Notes under the pieces: generated by a model
Databases searched by the model: none
What the model was told of the DNA's origin: nothing
What the model saw: only the letters and a program-made list of their open reading frames with translations
Position numbers and translations under genes: made by a program
From: Bacteroidales bacterium WCE2004
GTDB lineage: Bacteria > Bacteroidota > Bacteroidia > Bacteroidales > UBA932
Assembly (NCBI GenBank): GCA_900167895.1
Contig: FUZR01000002.1
Location: forward strand, 682,001 to 746,000
DNA length: 64,000 nucleotides
Direction of reading: 5' to 3'
Shown: piece by piece, positions 28,414 through 37,042 of the stretch
Position numbering within the stretch: position 1 is the stretch's first letter
Layout of the letters: each line of letters opens with the position of its first letter

Positions 28414-30126
28414 TTAGAACCTCCAGCCCAGCGTCAAGGCCACGTTCCAGAGGTCGTAGTGATTCAGGATCTTGGGCGAGGTGAAATACTGTTCGTTGCC
28501 GTATTTGTCGCTACCCGCGTAGTCGTAGTAAGGAGAGAAGGTGGCGTCCACATAGCGGATCTTCCGGAGCGACGCGTCCATGAAGAAGGAGCCGGGCGAG
28601 GAATAACCGATACCGCAGGACCAGGCGCGCGTCTTGTCGCCATAGTAATGCGCAGACACCAGACTGTTCTTGTGGCCGGCGAAGTCCTCATAATCCCGCA
28701 GGAAAGAGTCGGCGGTCACCTCCTTGCCGTTGGCGTCGGTCCAGTAACGCTCCGGAGAGGTGGACACGGAATAGCCGGCACGGACGGACCATTCGGAGCT
28801 GAGCCGCATCTCGGCGCCGAGACGGAAGGCGCGGGAAACGCCCGCGAAATAGCGGTTGGCCTGGTTCTGGGCCTGGAAGCGGTCATCGGTCATCCAGCGC
28901 TCGTTGGCATCGCGGAAGCGCATGACGCTGTAGTCCGCGATCTCATAGTCGGCGCTGATGAAGCCGGACTTGCCGAACGTAAACGCCGCACCGAAAGATG
29001 CGATGTACGGCGAGCGGAGCGAGTAGGAATACTCACCAACCGGGGAATTGGCGGACTTGCCGGCATCGTCGACCAGCGCGAGACGGCCCGAATACTGCCA
29101 GGTCTCGGAAATGGTATACGCGGTCGGGGTCTGGAAGGATGCGCCGAGGCGGAGGCCCTTGATGGGACGGGCGATGACGCCCACCTTGGCGTAAATGCCG
29201 TTCACGTCGGCCGTGTACTGATTATTGAAGCTGGCGCGCTTGAAATAAGCCCGGGTGCCGTTTTCGTAGTCGATCGGGAACTGGGCCGGGTCGGCCGCAG
29301 CCTCATAGTAGCTCTCGGAATAACGGTAGCGGCCCGTAGGCAGGCCCAGGTTGAAACCGAAATAGAGCTGGTCGGAGAAGTTGAAGCCGACGTTCAGGAT
29401 CAGGTCGTTCTTGCTGCCGGTCTTGGTGCGGTAGGAAGTCTGCGCCAGGGCGCCGGGGACATAGGTGTAGGCCAGGTCCGGAGCGATGGTCTCCGTGATG
29501 CCGGCGTACACAGGCTTGCCGTCGTCATAGGCGAACTCCCCGAGCAGGCCGCTCTGATAGGCGGTCAGGAGATCCCAGGAAACGCCGGAATTGTCGAACG
29601 ACCGGCCATCGTTGAGGACGTCCGGTTCCAGGCCATAGGCGGACCAGGCCATCTCGCCGAAACGGGAAGAACGGCTGTTGGTGCCGAAGCCTTCCGCATC
29701 GAAGTTGTAGTTGTCCGTCTGGTTGCTCAGGAATCCGAAGGTGACGCCCTTGAGGCCATAGCGGTTGCCGGTCTCGATATTGAAGGTCACGCCGATGTTC
29801 GGGAGGTTCATCCGGCCGTTGGTCAGCCGGGTGGACAGGCCGTAGGCATCCTCTCCCTCCGGCGAGAAGGCGGAGGAGACCGAGGAGACGGTCAGACCGG
29901 GCGTGATGACGAACTGGCCGTAGGGAGCCACCGCGGAACCCGCCGGGTTGATCCCGATGGAGCCGAGATCGCCGCCCAGGGCGGTCATGGCGTTGCCCAG
30001 GGCCATGCTTCGGGCCGTACCATAATAATGGTTCTGGCTGAAGAGGATGGCATCGTACGTATCCTGCGCGCCGGCGAAAAACGCCGCTGCGACGAATAAT
30101 CCTGCTGAAAGAACGATCTTTTTCAT
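28414..30126 (-). CDS. FadL/OMPP1-like outer membrane transport protein
   Basis: ATG 30126 gives 570 residues with a signal peptide (MKKIVLSAGLFVAAAFFAGAQ). The N-terminus carries the FadL-family hatch motif TARSMALGNAMTALGGDLGSIGINPAG. The remainder alternates aromatic beta-strands and ends DLWNVALTLGWRF, a typical barrel closure. FadL-type proteins let hydrophobic molecules diffuse across the outer membrane. It lies between the Ser-rich lipoprotein and lpxD on the same strand. The frame is open further upstream but includes two palindromes and no plausible signal. Confidence 0.85.
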   Translation of the reverse strand: MKKIVLSAGLFVAAAFFAGAQDTYDAILFSQNHYYGTARSMALGNAMTALGGDLGSIGINPAGSAVAPYGQFVITPGLTVSSVSSAFSPEGEDAYGLSTRLTNGRMNLPNIGVTFNIETGNRYGLKGVTFGFLSNQTDNYNFDAEGFGTNSRSSRFGEMAWSAYGLEPDVLNDGRSFDNSGVSWDLLTAYQSGLLGEFAYDDGKPVYAGITETIAPDLAYTYVPGALAQTSYRTKTGSKNDLILNVGFNFSDQLYFGFNLGLPTGRYRYSESYYEAAADPAQFPIDYENGTRAYFKRASFNNQYTADVNGIYAKVGVIARPIKGLRLGASFQTPTAYTISETWQYSGRLALVDDAGKSANSPVGEYSYSLRSPYIASFGAAFTFGKSGFISADYEIADYSVMRFRDANERWMTDDRFQAQNQANRYFAGVSRAFRLGAEMRLSSEWSVRAGYSVSTSPERYWTDANGKEVTADSFLRDYEDFAGHKNSLVSAHYYGDKTRAWSCGIGYSSPGSFFMDASLRKIRYVDATFSPYYDYAGSDKYGNEQYFTSPKILNHYDLWNVALTLGWRF

Positions 30127-30165
30127 TTTAGTCTTCTTGAAATGTTTATTACAGTTTTCCATAAT

Positions 30166-30210
30166 TCCCGGACGGGGGTCCGGGAGATTGTGCGCCCCTG
30201 ACACGGGGCG
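30166..30210 (-). other. two consecutive palindromes between lipoprotein and porin genes
   Basis: TCCCGGAC (30166-30173) pairs with GTCCGGGA (30178-30185), and CGCCCC (30193-30198) pairs with GGGGCG (30205-30210). Neither has a following T-run on the minus strand. They probably shape transcript stability or partial termination between the two genes. Confidence 0.45.
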
Positions 30211-30224
30211 AAGGTTATGTATGC

Positions 30225-31283
30225 TTATCTGCGTCCGCCGCCGCTACGGCTGCCGCCACCGCCGCTGTGCGAGGAACTGCCGGTGCTGCCGCCGCTGCGG
30301 CTGCCACCGCCGCCACCGTAGCTGCTGCCGCCGCCGGAGCTGCGGGTGGAACTGCTGCTGGAGCTGCTGCGGGAAGAGCTGCTGGAGGAGCTGTAGCTGC
30401 GCGTTTCGCTGCTGGAAGAAGAGCTGCTGCGCGCATTGCTGCTGGAACCGGTGCGGGAGCTGCCGGAGCTGTAGGAACGCGTGGAAGAGCCGCTGTTCAC
30501 GCTGGAAGAAGAGCTGCGCGCGCTGGAAGAAGAGCTGCGCGTAGCGGAACGCACCGTGCCGTCTCCGCGGGTCGAGCCGGACGTGGACGGACCGTTGTAC
30601 CGGTCGGACTGGGTCCGGAGGGAGGAACGGGTGGAAGTGCGCGAGCCCGAAGTACGGCTGCCGCCGAGGACGCTGCCGCCGGCCGAGCCGGCCGTGCCGT
30701 AGCGGAGGTTGCTGCCGCTGCCCGGACGGCGCTCGCGGCTGCCGCCGGACTCCGTCGTGTAGCGCGGCGTGTAGACGCGGTTGGCGAAGCTGCTGCCGCT
30801 GCCGCCCCAGTATCCGCCGGGATAATAGGGATGGTCGTACCAGCCGTAGCGGTAGCCGTATCCGCCATAATACCAGGGATCGTAGTACCAGGGATCATAC
30901 CAGCCGGAATACCAGCCGAATCTCCCGTATCCGTAGTACCAGGGGTCATACCAGCCGCCATAGTAGCGGTGGTGCCAGAAGTAGGGGCTGTAGCTCAAGC
31001 CGTAGTAGGGAGAATAATAATAGTAGTCATAGCGGCTGTACCAGGGATAGTCCCAGGGGTCGTCCAGGACGACCACCAGCGTATCCAGGCCGTTCTTGCG
31101 GGCAATCTCGGCGGCCGCCATGCGTTCAAAATCCTCTTCGGTATACAGGGGAACGACGGCGGTTTCCTCGCCAGGAGCCAGATAGATACTGTCCGGGTAC
31201 CGCTGCTGCGAATATTGGGCAGGGGTGCCACAGGATGCCAACATCAGAAGGATGGGCAGGAAAAGTGTCGCGCTCCGTTTCAT
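30225..31283 (-). CDS. low-complexity lipoprotein, Tyr/Trp/Gly-rich then Ser/Arg-rich
   Basis: A 352-residue protein with a lipobox (LPILLMLASC, Cys18) and a short ordered stretch (TEEDFERMAAAEIARKNGLDTLVVVLDDPWDYP). About 80 residues then repeat WYDPWYY, GYGRFGWY and GYRYGWYDH units. The last 170 residues are almost only Ser, Arg, Gly and Thr (RSSSSS and SGSSTR runs). It is presumably an outer-membrane-anchored, intrinsically disordered surface protein. Similar low-complexity proteins occur in Bacteroidales genomes under uninformative names. It is the first gene of the minus-strand envelope cluster. Function unknown. Confidence 0.78.
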   Translation of the reverse strand: MKRSATLFLPILLMLASCGTPAQYSQQRYPDSIYLAPGEETAVVPLYTEEDFERMAAAEIARKNGLDTLVVVLDDPWDYPWYSRYDYYYYSPYYGLSYSPYFWHHRYYGGWYDPWYYGYGRFGWYSGWYDPWYYDPWYYGGYGYRYGWYDHPYYPGGYWGGSGSSFANRVYTPRYTTESGGSRERRPGSGSNLRYGTAGSAGGSVLGGSRTSGSRTSTRSSLRTQSDRYNGPSTSGSTRGDGTVRSATRSSSSSARSSSSSVNSGSSTRSYSSGSSRTGSSSNARSSSSSSSETRSYSSSSSSSRSSSSSSSTRSSGGGSSYGGGGGSRSGGSTGSSSHSGGGGSRSGGGRR

Positions 31284-31311
31284 AATTTAGTCTCCTATCA
31301 ATAAATTGTTT

Positions 31312-31319
31312 TATCTTTG
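31312..31319 (+). promoter_or_regulatory. proS -7 box
   Basis: TATCTTTG is a perfect TAnnTTTG match, 82 bp upstream of the proS ATG. No good -33 element is visible. It would drive the proS-DUF3078-tilS operon. Confidence 0.55.
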
Positions 31320-31401
31320 CAGTTACAATTTTGGTGCCGCGAGGCGCCGTTTAAATATTAGATGCAATTTTCGCAAAAAAACGCAGTTTTTCTACAACAA
31401 T

Positions 31402-32880
31402 ATGGCAAAAGAGGTTACCAAACGGTCTGAGAACTATTCCCAGTGGTACAACGATCTGGCCCTGAAGGCAGATCTCGCAGAGCAGTCCGCCGTGCGCGGA
31501 TGTATGGTCATCAAACCCTACGGCTACGCCATCTGGGAGAAGATGCAGGGCACGCTTGACAAGATGTTCAAGAAGACGGGCGTGCAGAACGCCTACTTCC
31601 CGCTTTTCATCCCCAAGTCTTTCTTCAGCCGCGAGGCGGAGCACGTGGCGGGATTCGCCAAGGAGTGCGCCGTGGTCACGCACCACCGCCTGATGAACGA
31701 CCCGGACGGCGGCGGCGTCGTCGTGGATCCGGACGCGAAGCTCGAGGAGGAGCTGATCGTCCGCCCGACCTCCGAGACCATCATCTGGAGCACCTACAAG
31801 AACTGGATCACGTCCTGGCGCGACCTCCCCATCCTGTGCAACCAGTGGTGCAACGTCGTCCGCTGGGAGATGCGCACCCGCCTGTTCCTCCGCACCGCGG
31901 AGTTCCTCTGGCAGGAAGGCCACACGGCCCACGCCACCGCGCAGGAGGCCGAGGCCAAGGCCTATGAGATGGTGCACGTCTACGCCGACTTCGCCCGCAA
32001 CGTGATGGCCCTCCCGGTCATCGTCGGCCACAAGAGCCCCAACGAGCGCTTCGCCGGCGCCCTGGACACCCTCACCATCGAGGCGATGATGCAGGACGGC
32101 AAGGCCCTGCAGGCCGGCACGTCCCACTTCCTCGGCCAGAACTTCGCCAAGTCCTTCGACGTGCAGTTCACCAACAAGGAGGGTAAGCAGGAATACGTCT
32201 GGGCCACGTCCTGGGGCGTCAGCACCCGTCTGATGGGCGCGCTCATCATGGCCCACGGCGACGACAACGGCCTCGTGCTGCCTCCGAAGCTCGCCCCCAT
32301 CCAGGTCGTGATGGTGCCGATCTACAAGACCGACGAGGAGCGCGCCGCCGTCCTCGACAAGATGGCCGCCGTCAAGGCCGGCCTCGAGGCCCTCGGCCAC
32401 AGCGTCAAGGTCGACGACCGCGACACGGTCCGCCCGGGCTTCAAGTTCGCCGAATGGGAGCTCAAGGGCGTACCCGTGCGCCTGGCGATGGGCGCCCGCG
32501 ACCTCGCCGCCGGCACCGTGGAGGTGGCCCGCCGCGACACGCTGACCAAGGAAACGATGGCCCTGGAGGGCATCGAGCAGCATATTTCCAAGCTCCTGGA
32601 CGACATCCAGCAGAACATCTACGACAAGGCCCTCGCCTTCCGCGACAGCAACGTCGAGAAGTGCGACGACTGGGAGGAATTCAAGACCAAGATCCAGACC
32701 GGCAAGTTCCTGCTCTGCCACTGGGACGGCACCGTCGAGACCGAGCAGGCCATCAAGGACGCCACCAAGGCCACGATCCGCTGTATTCCCATCGACAGCT
32801 ATGTCTGCGAGGAGGAGGGCAAGGACATCTTCTCCGGCAAGCCTTCCCACCGCCGCGTCGTTTTCGCTATCTCGTATTAA
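31402..32880 (+). CDS. proS: prolyl-tRNA synthetase (short, archaeal/eukaryotic type)
   Basis: From ATG 31402 the protein has 492 residues. Class II motifs are visible: [38 protein letters not shown] (motif 2 region), [16 protein letters not shown] and [17 protein letters not shown] (motif 3). The anticodon-binding domain and the C-terminal Tyr-ending tail (RRVVFAISY) mark the short type without the editing insertion found in E. coli ProS. Open codons upstream to 31306 include the promoter and are not coding. Confidence 0.96.
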   Translation: MAKEVTKRSENYSQWYNDLALKADLAEQSAVRGCMVIKPYGYAIWEKMQGTLDKMFKKTGVQNAYFPLFIPKSFFSREAEHVAGFAKECAVVTHHRLMNDPDGGGVVVDPDAKLEEELIVRPTSETIIWSTYKNWITSWRDLPILCNQWCNVVRWEMRTRLFLRTAEFLWQEGHTAHATAQEAEAKAYEMVHVYADFARNVMALPVIVGHKSPNERFAGALDTLTIEAMMQDGKALQAGTSHFLGQNFAKSFDVQFTNKEGKQEYVWATSWGVSTRLMGALIMAHGDDNGLVLPPKLAPIQVVMVPIYKTDEERAAVLDKMAAVKAGLEALGHSVKVDDRDTVRPGFKFAEWELKGVPVRLAMGARDLAAGTVEVARRDTLTKETMALEGIEQHISKLLDDIQQNIYDKALAFRDSNVEKCDDWEEFKTKIQTGKFLLCHWDGTVETEQAIKDATKATIRCIPIDSYVCEEEGKDIFSGKPSHRRVVFAISY

Positions 32881-32908
32881 TCCGGATTTAACCCAAATTC
32901 TACGCGAT

Positions 32909-33928
32909 ATGAGAAAAGCTTTGACACTCACCGCGGCCCTCGTGGCCGCCTGCTTCAGCGCCCTGGCCCAGGACGATGTCCAGAAGGCCGTCGCCGAAGC
33001 CGCCGCCGCTTTCTCCGAAGCACCCAAGACGGAGGAGACCGTAGCGAAACCCAACTACTGGACGACTTTCGCCGTCTTTGACCTCGGTTTCAACCAGACT
33101 TCCCTGTGGAGCTGGGCGTCCGGTGGCTACAACAGCGCCACCCTGCGCGCCGGCATCGACGCCAACGCCAACTACGCACGCGACCTCGCGACCTGGGACA
33201 ACCGCCTGCAGCTGATGTACGGCTTCCTGTGGTCCGCCGACAAGGAGAACCTCATCCAGAAGAGCGCCGACCTGATGCAGTTCGAGAGCCGCTTCGGCTA
33301 CAAGACCTCGGAGGAGAGCAAGTGGAAATACACCGCCGACCTCACCTTCAAGTCCCAGTTCACCGACAGCTACGACTCCTACAAGCAGGACGGCAACGGC
33401 TCCTGGAGCGGCCAGCTCAAGTCCGGCTTCTTCGCCCCCGGCTACCTCACCTTCGGTATCGGTATGGCCTGGGATCCGGCCCCCTGGTTCGACCTCAACC
33501 TTTCCCCGGTCACGGGCGGCTACACCTTCTGCAACATCCCCGAACTCCGTAAGGGCTACGGCATGAAGCTGCGCGACGCCGCGCTCGATCCGGGCATCGG
33601 CGCCAACTACTACCCCGCCCTCTTCCAGCTCGGTGCCCAGCTCAAGATGAACCTCAAGGCTTCGGTCAACGACATCTTCACCTACGAGACGCAGCTCATC
33701 CTTTTCACGGACTACCTCAACCATCCGTTCGTGTGGAACCGCGTCAACTGGGACAACAAATTCGGCCTGCTCGTCGGCAAGTACATCAAGATCGCCTTCG
33801 ACACCTGGCTGATCTACGACCCGATCGTGCTGGTCGCCGACAAGTCGGGCAACGACATCCGTCAGCGCGTGCAGTTCAAGGAGTTCTTCTCCATCAACTT
33901 CACCTACACCCTCGGCAAGAAGAAATAG
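32909..33928 (+). CDS. DUF3078-like outer membrane beta-barrel protein
   Basis: The ATG at 32909 gives 339 residues with a signal peptide (MRKALTLTAALVAACFSALAQ) and a WTTFAVFDLGFNQTSLWSWASGG motif typical of the Bacteroidota DUF3078 family. Strands with alternating aromatic residues follow, ending FSINFTYTLGKKK. The role of the family is not known; a barrel in the outer membrane is inferred. It lies 28 bp after proS and 4 bp before tilS. Confidence 0.82.
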   Translation: MRKALTLTAALVAACFSALAQDDVQKAVAEAAAAFSEAPKTEETVAKPNYWTTFAVFDLGFNQTSLWSWASGGYNSATLRAGIDANANYARDLATWDNRLQLMYGFLWSADKENLIQKSADLMQFESRFGYKTSEESKWKYTADLTFKSQFTDSYDSYKQDGNGSWSGQLKSGFFAPGYLTFGIGMAWDPAPWFDLNLSPVTGGYTFCNIPELRKGYGMKLRDAALDPGIGANYYPALFQLGAQLKMNLKASVNDIFTYETQLILFTDYLNHPFVWNRVNWDNKFGLLVGKYIKIAFDTWLIYDPIVLVADKSGNDIRQRVQFKEFFSINFTYTLGKKK

Positions 33929-33932
33929 AGAA

Positions 33933-34835
33933 ATGACACGGATCCTGCTCGCCGTCAGCGGGGGCATCGATTCGATGTACCTGGCAAACCGGGCCCCGGA
34001 ACTTTTTCCCGGAGCCCGGTTTGCCGTCGCACACTGCAATTTCGCGCTCCGCGGCGCGGAGTCCGACGCCGACGAGGCGTTCGTCCGCGCCTGGTGCGCG
34101 GAACACGGCCTGGAATGCTTCGTGAAGCGTTTCGACACGCGCAGCTATGCGGCGGAGCACGGCATCAGCATCGAGATGGCGGCGCGCGACCTGCGCTACG
34201 CCTGGTTCGCGGAGCTGCGCCGGGCGGGCGGCTTCGACGCCGTGGCCGTGGCGCACAACGCTGACGACAACGCCGAGACGCTGCTCCTCAACCTGCTGCG
34301 CGGCACGGGCACCCGCGGCCTGCGCGGCATGGGCGACCACGACGGCATCGTCCGCCCGCTGCTGGACATCCCGCGCGAGGACATCCGCGCCTGGATGACG
34401 GCGCGCGGGCTGGCCTGGCGCGACGACAGCACCAACGCCGACAGCACGCCCAAGCGCAACCGCATCCGCAACGAAGTCTTCCCCATTTTCGCCCGCATCA
34501 ATCCTTCCTTCGTGCGTACGCTGGGCGAGGACATGCGCCGCTTCGCCCGCGTGGACGACATCGCGGACAGCTATTTCCGCGCCGTGCGCGAGGGACTCAC
34601 CACGGAGACGGGCGACATCCGCCTCCCCGCCGTGCTCGCGCTCGAGCACTGGGAATACGTCCTCTGGCGCCTGCTGGAGGGCTCCGGCCTCAGTGGACCG
34701 ACTTTCGAGAAACTCGTCGCCCTGCTGCGCCGCTACAAGGAGGCGCCGCGCGGCACCGTCACCATCGGCGGCAAGACCTTCGAGGGCACGGGCACGGTCC
34801 TCCGGATCGAGAAAGAGTTGCTGATTATTCCGTAA
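33933..34835 (+). CDS. tilS: tRNA(Ile)-lysidine synthase, short form
   Basis: A 300-residue N-type ATP pyrophosphatase with the PP-loop SGGIDS (residues 9-14), HCNFALRGAESDADEAFV, AVAHNADDNAETLLLNLLRGTGTRGL and the RNRIRNEVFP motif. TilS lysinylates C34 of the AUA-reading tRNA-Ile. Related proteins are often 400-450 residues; this one keeps the catalytic domain and most of the linker but has only a remnant of the C-terminal tRNA-binding domains. It is convergent with, and overlaps by 11 bp, the septum gene. Confidence 0.92.
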   Translation: MTRILLAVSGGIDSMYLANRAPELFPGARFAVAHCNFALRGAESDADEAFVRAWCAEHGLECFVKRFDTRSYAAEHGISIEMAARDLRYAWFAELRRAGGFDAVAVAHNADDNAETLLLNLLRGTGTRGLRGMGDHDGIVRPLLDIPREDIRAWMTARGLAWRDDSTNADSTPKRNRIRNEVFPIFARINPSFVRTLGEDMRRFARVDDIADSYFRAVREGLTTETGDIRLPAVLALEHWEYVLWRLLEGSGLSGPTFEKLVALLRRYKEAPRGTVTIGGKTFEGTGTVLRIEKELLIIP

Positions 34836-35148
34836 TATAGACGTCGTCACCGGGCTCCGCGAAATAGAACTGCTCCCGCGCATAGCGCTCCAGGGAGTCG
34901 CGGTCGCCCGTCATCACCCGGATCCGGCGGTCGAGCTCCTCGTTCTCCCGCTGGTACTGCTCGATCTGGCGCTCCTGGCGGCGGAGCGACAGGCCGGCCT
35001 GCACCCAGTTGACGAGGTTGTCCTTCTTCAGGAACATGAAGAGCAGGAACACCACCGTGGCAATGATGGCATAACGCAGGAAAGAGCGCTGCTCCTTCCT
35101 GTTGCCGTCCTTGTCGCGGTTCCAGAGATCTTTGGTGTATTTGGCCAT
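34825..35148 (-). CDS. FtsB/DivIC-family septum formation initiator
   Basis: A 107-residue bitopic protein: a basic cytoplasmic start (MAKYTKDLWNRDKDGNRKEQR), one membrane segment (YAIIATVVFLLFMFL, about 26-40), then a coiled coil (LRRQERQIEQYQRENEELDRRI) and the YAREQFYFAEPGDDVYI motif usual for FtsB/DivIC. It should act with FtsL and FtsQ/DivIB in the divisome. The start is set by the promoter box 12 bp upstream. Confidence 0.9.
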   Translation of the reverse strand: MAKYTKDLWNRDKDGNRKEQRSFLRYAIIATVVFLLFMFLKKDNLVNWVQAGLSLRRQERQIEQYQRENEELDRRIRVMTGDRDSLERYAREQFYFAEPGDDVYITE

Positions 35149-35159
35149 AATTATTTGCA

Positions 35160-35177
35160 CAAAAATAGTTATTTTTG
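35160..35177. promoter_or_regulatory. back-to-back divergent -7 boxes (ftsB-like gene / nucleotidyltransferase)
   Basis: CAAAAATA (35160-35167) is TATTTTTG on the minus strand, and TATTTTTG at 35170-35177 is on the plus strand. The two perfect TAnnTTTG boxes are separated by 2 bp and form an 18-bp near-palindrome. -33 elements are weak on both sides. The boxes lie 12 bp and 28 bp from the two start codons. Confidence 0.65.
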
Positions 35178-35205
35178 CTGAACAATCTAAAACTAAAAAA
35201 CAGGA

Positions 35206-36138
35206 ATGAAACCTACTCTTCTCGTCCTGGCCGCCGGCATGGGCAGCCGCTACGGCGGCCTCAAGCAGATGGACGGCCTGGGACCCAACGGCGAGACCAT
35301 CATCGACTATTCCATCTACGACGCCGTGCAGGCCGGTTTCGGCCGCGTCGTCTACATCGTCCGCGAATATTTCCTCGAGCAGTTCAAGGAGGCTGTCGCC
35401 CGGAAATACAGCCACGTCAAGTGCACCGACGGCTCCCCGCTCGAATTCGTCTTCGTGACCCAGGAGCTCGACAAGATCCCCGCCCGCTTCACGCTCAATC
35501 CCGAGCGCCAGAAGCCCTGGGGCACCGCCCACGCCATGCTGATGGCCGCCGAAGTGATCCATGAGCCGTTCGTCGTGATCAACGGCGACGACTACTACGG
35601 CCGCGAGTCCTTCCGCATCGCCGCCGACTGGTGCCGCGCGCACCAGCAGACCGAGGGCATCTACGCCATCATCGGCTTCGAGCTGGACCACACCCTGAGT
35701 GAATCGGGCGGCGTGTCCCGCGGCATCTGCCACTACGACGCGCAGCAGCACCTGACCGACGTGGTCGAGCACCTCGACATCCGCCAGGGCGCCGACGGCG
35801 TGGTGCGCGGCGAGAACTCCGCCACCGGCGAGCAGGTCGTGCTCCAGGGCAAGGACCTCTGCTCGATGAACATGTGGGGCTTCACCCCCGACTATTTCGC
35901 CAAGAGCGCAGCCATCTTCGAGACCTTCCTGGAGCAGTACAGCCAGGAGCTCAAGAAAGAGTTCTATATCCCCTACGCCATCGACTGCATGATCCAGGAC
36001 GGCAGCGCCCAGTGCGACGTCCTCTCCACGCCTTCCCGCTGGTTCGGCGTGACTTACAAGGAGGACCGTCCGGCCGTGGTCGAGAAATTCGCGCAGCTCG
36101 CCCGCGAGGGCGTCTATCCTTCACCCCTTTATCAGTAG
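35206..36138 (+). CDS. sugar-phosphate nucleotidyltransferase
   Basis: A 310-residue protein with the NTP-binding signature LAAGMGSRYGGLKQMDGLGPNGE at the N-terminus, GTAHAMLMAAEVI and INGDDYYGRES with the metal-binding Asp. This is the GT-A-like nucleotidyltransferase fold that makes NDP-sugars. The exact sugar (for example glucose-1-phosphate or N-acetylglucosamine-1-phosphate) cannot be assigned. It forms an operon with the CPBP gene 4 bp downstream. Confidence 0.88.
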   Translation: MKPTLLVLAAGMGSRYGGLKQMDGLGPNGETIIDYSIYDAVQAGFGRVVYIVREYFLEQFKEAVARKYSHVKCTDGSPLEFVFVTQELDKIPARFTLNPERQKPWGTAHAMLMAAEVIHEPFVVINGDDYYGRESFRIAADWCRAHQQTEGIYAIIGFELDHTLSESGGVSRGICHYDAQQHLTDVVEHLDIRQGADGVVRGENSATGEQVVLQGKDLCSMNMWGFTPDYFAKSAAIFETFLEQYSQELKKEFYIPYAIDCMIQDGSAQCDVLSTPSRWFGVTYKEDRPAVVEKFAQLAREGVYPSPLYQ

Positions 36139-36142
36139 ACAC

Positions 36143-37042
36143 ATGGCTAAAGGCATCAAACCCAGGAACTACAGCTTCCTGAACAAGTTCACCTACTTCC
36201 TCCCGGGCGTTGGACACATGTTCGTCCTGCTCGTCTTCCTGTTTGTCGGCGCCCTGATCGGAGGCATCTTATCCACTCCCGTCCTCTTCATTTTCGGGCA
36301 GGAACAGGGACTCCTGTACGCGCAGCTCATCTCTTATCCCGTGATGTTCATCCCGCCGATGATCTATGCGAGCAGATGCAGCCGCGACAACAGCTACACC
36401 CACTCCGGCGTCATGCTGGACAACAAGCATTTCAGTCCGATGAACTTCGGTGTCTGCGCCCTGCTGGTGTCCCTCGCCACCATCGCGCTCGGCTTCTGCT
36501 CGGACGCGCTCTCCTCGGTCATGCCGCCCGTTCCGGAATGGTTCGAGAATCTTATGAAAGACATGACCACCGGCGACCATCTCTTCATCAACTTCTTGAT
36601 GGTCAGCGTATTTGCCCCGTTCTTCGAGGAATGGCTCTGCCGCGGTATGGTGCTGCGCGGGCTGCTTGCCAACAAGATCAAGCCGGTCTGGGCCATCGTC
36701 ATCTCGTCGGTGTTCTTCGGCGTCATCCACCTCAACGTCTGGCAGGCCCTCCCGGCCTTCCTGATCGGCTGCCTCTTCGGCTTCGTCTACTACAAGACCG
36801 GCTCGCTGAAGCTCACGATGCTGATGCACTGCGTCAACAACACGTTCGCACTGCTGATGTCCAACCTGAACGGGTTCGAGGACGTCAAGTCCTGGAAAGA
36901 CGTGTTCCCCGGCGGGCACTACTGGATCATCTTCGCCGCAGGTATCCTGCTGCTGATATTGATCATCCGCGCTTTCCTCCGCATCCCGCAGGAGCGGCAG
37001 GAAGGCAACATGGACAAGGTCAAGCCTTTGTTTGAAGAATAG
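36143..37042 (+). CDS. CPBP-family intramembrane metalloprotease
   Basis: A 299-residue polytopic membrane protein with the CPBP/Abi motifs EEWLCRGMVLRG (EExxxR), FGVIHLNVWQALPAFLIGCLFGF and LMHCVNNTFAL. Members include the type II CAAX prenyl proteases and bacteriocin self-immunity proteins; the substrate here is unknown. The 3' end overlaps the convergent folP by 23 bp. Confidence 0.9.
   Translation: MAKGIKPRNYSFLNKFTYFLPGVGHMFVLLVFLFVGALIGGILSTPVLFIFGQEQGLLYAQLISYPVMFIPPMIYASRCSRDNSYTHSGVMLDNKHFSPMNFGVCALLVSLATIALGFCSDALSSVMPPVPEWFENLMKDMTTGDHLFINFLMVSVFAPFFEEWLCRGMVLRGLLANKIKPVWAIVISSVFFGVIHLNVWQALPAFLIGCLFGFVYYKTGSLKLTMLMHCVNNTFALLMSNLNGFEDVKSWKDVFPGGHYWIIFAAGILLLILIIRAFLRIPQERQEGNMDKVKPLFEE

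Noticed and set aside
26497..30099. A 1200-codon open frame antisense to lpxC, lpxD and the porin gene
   Set aside because: It spans three real genes and their spacers, including stop and start sites on the other strand, and shows no domain.
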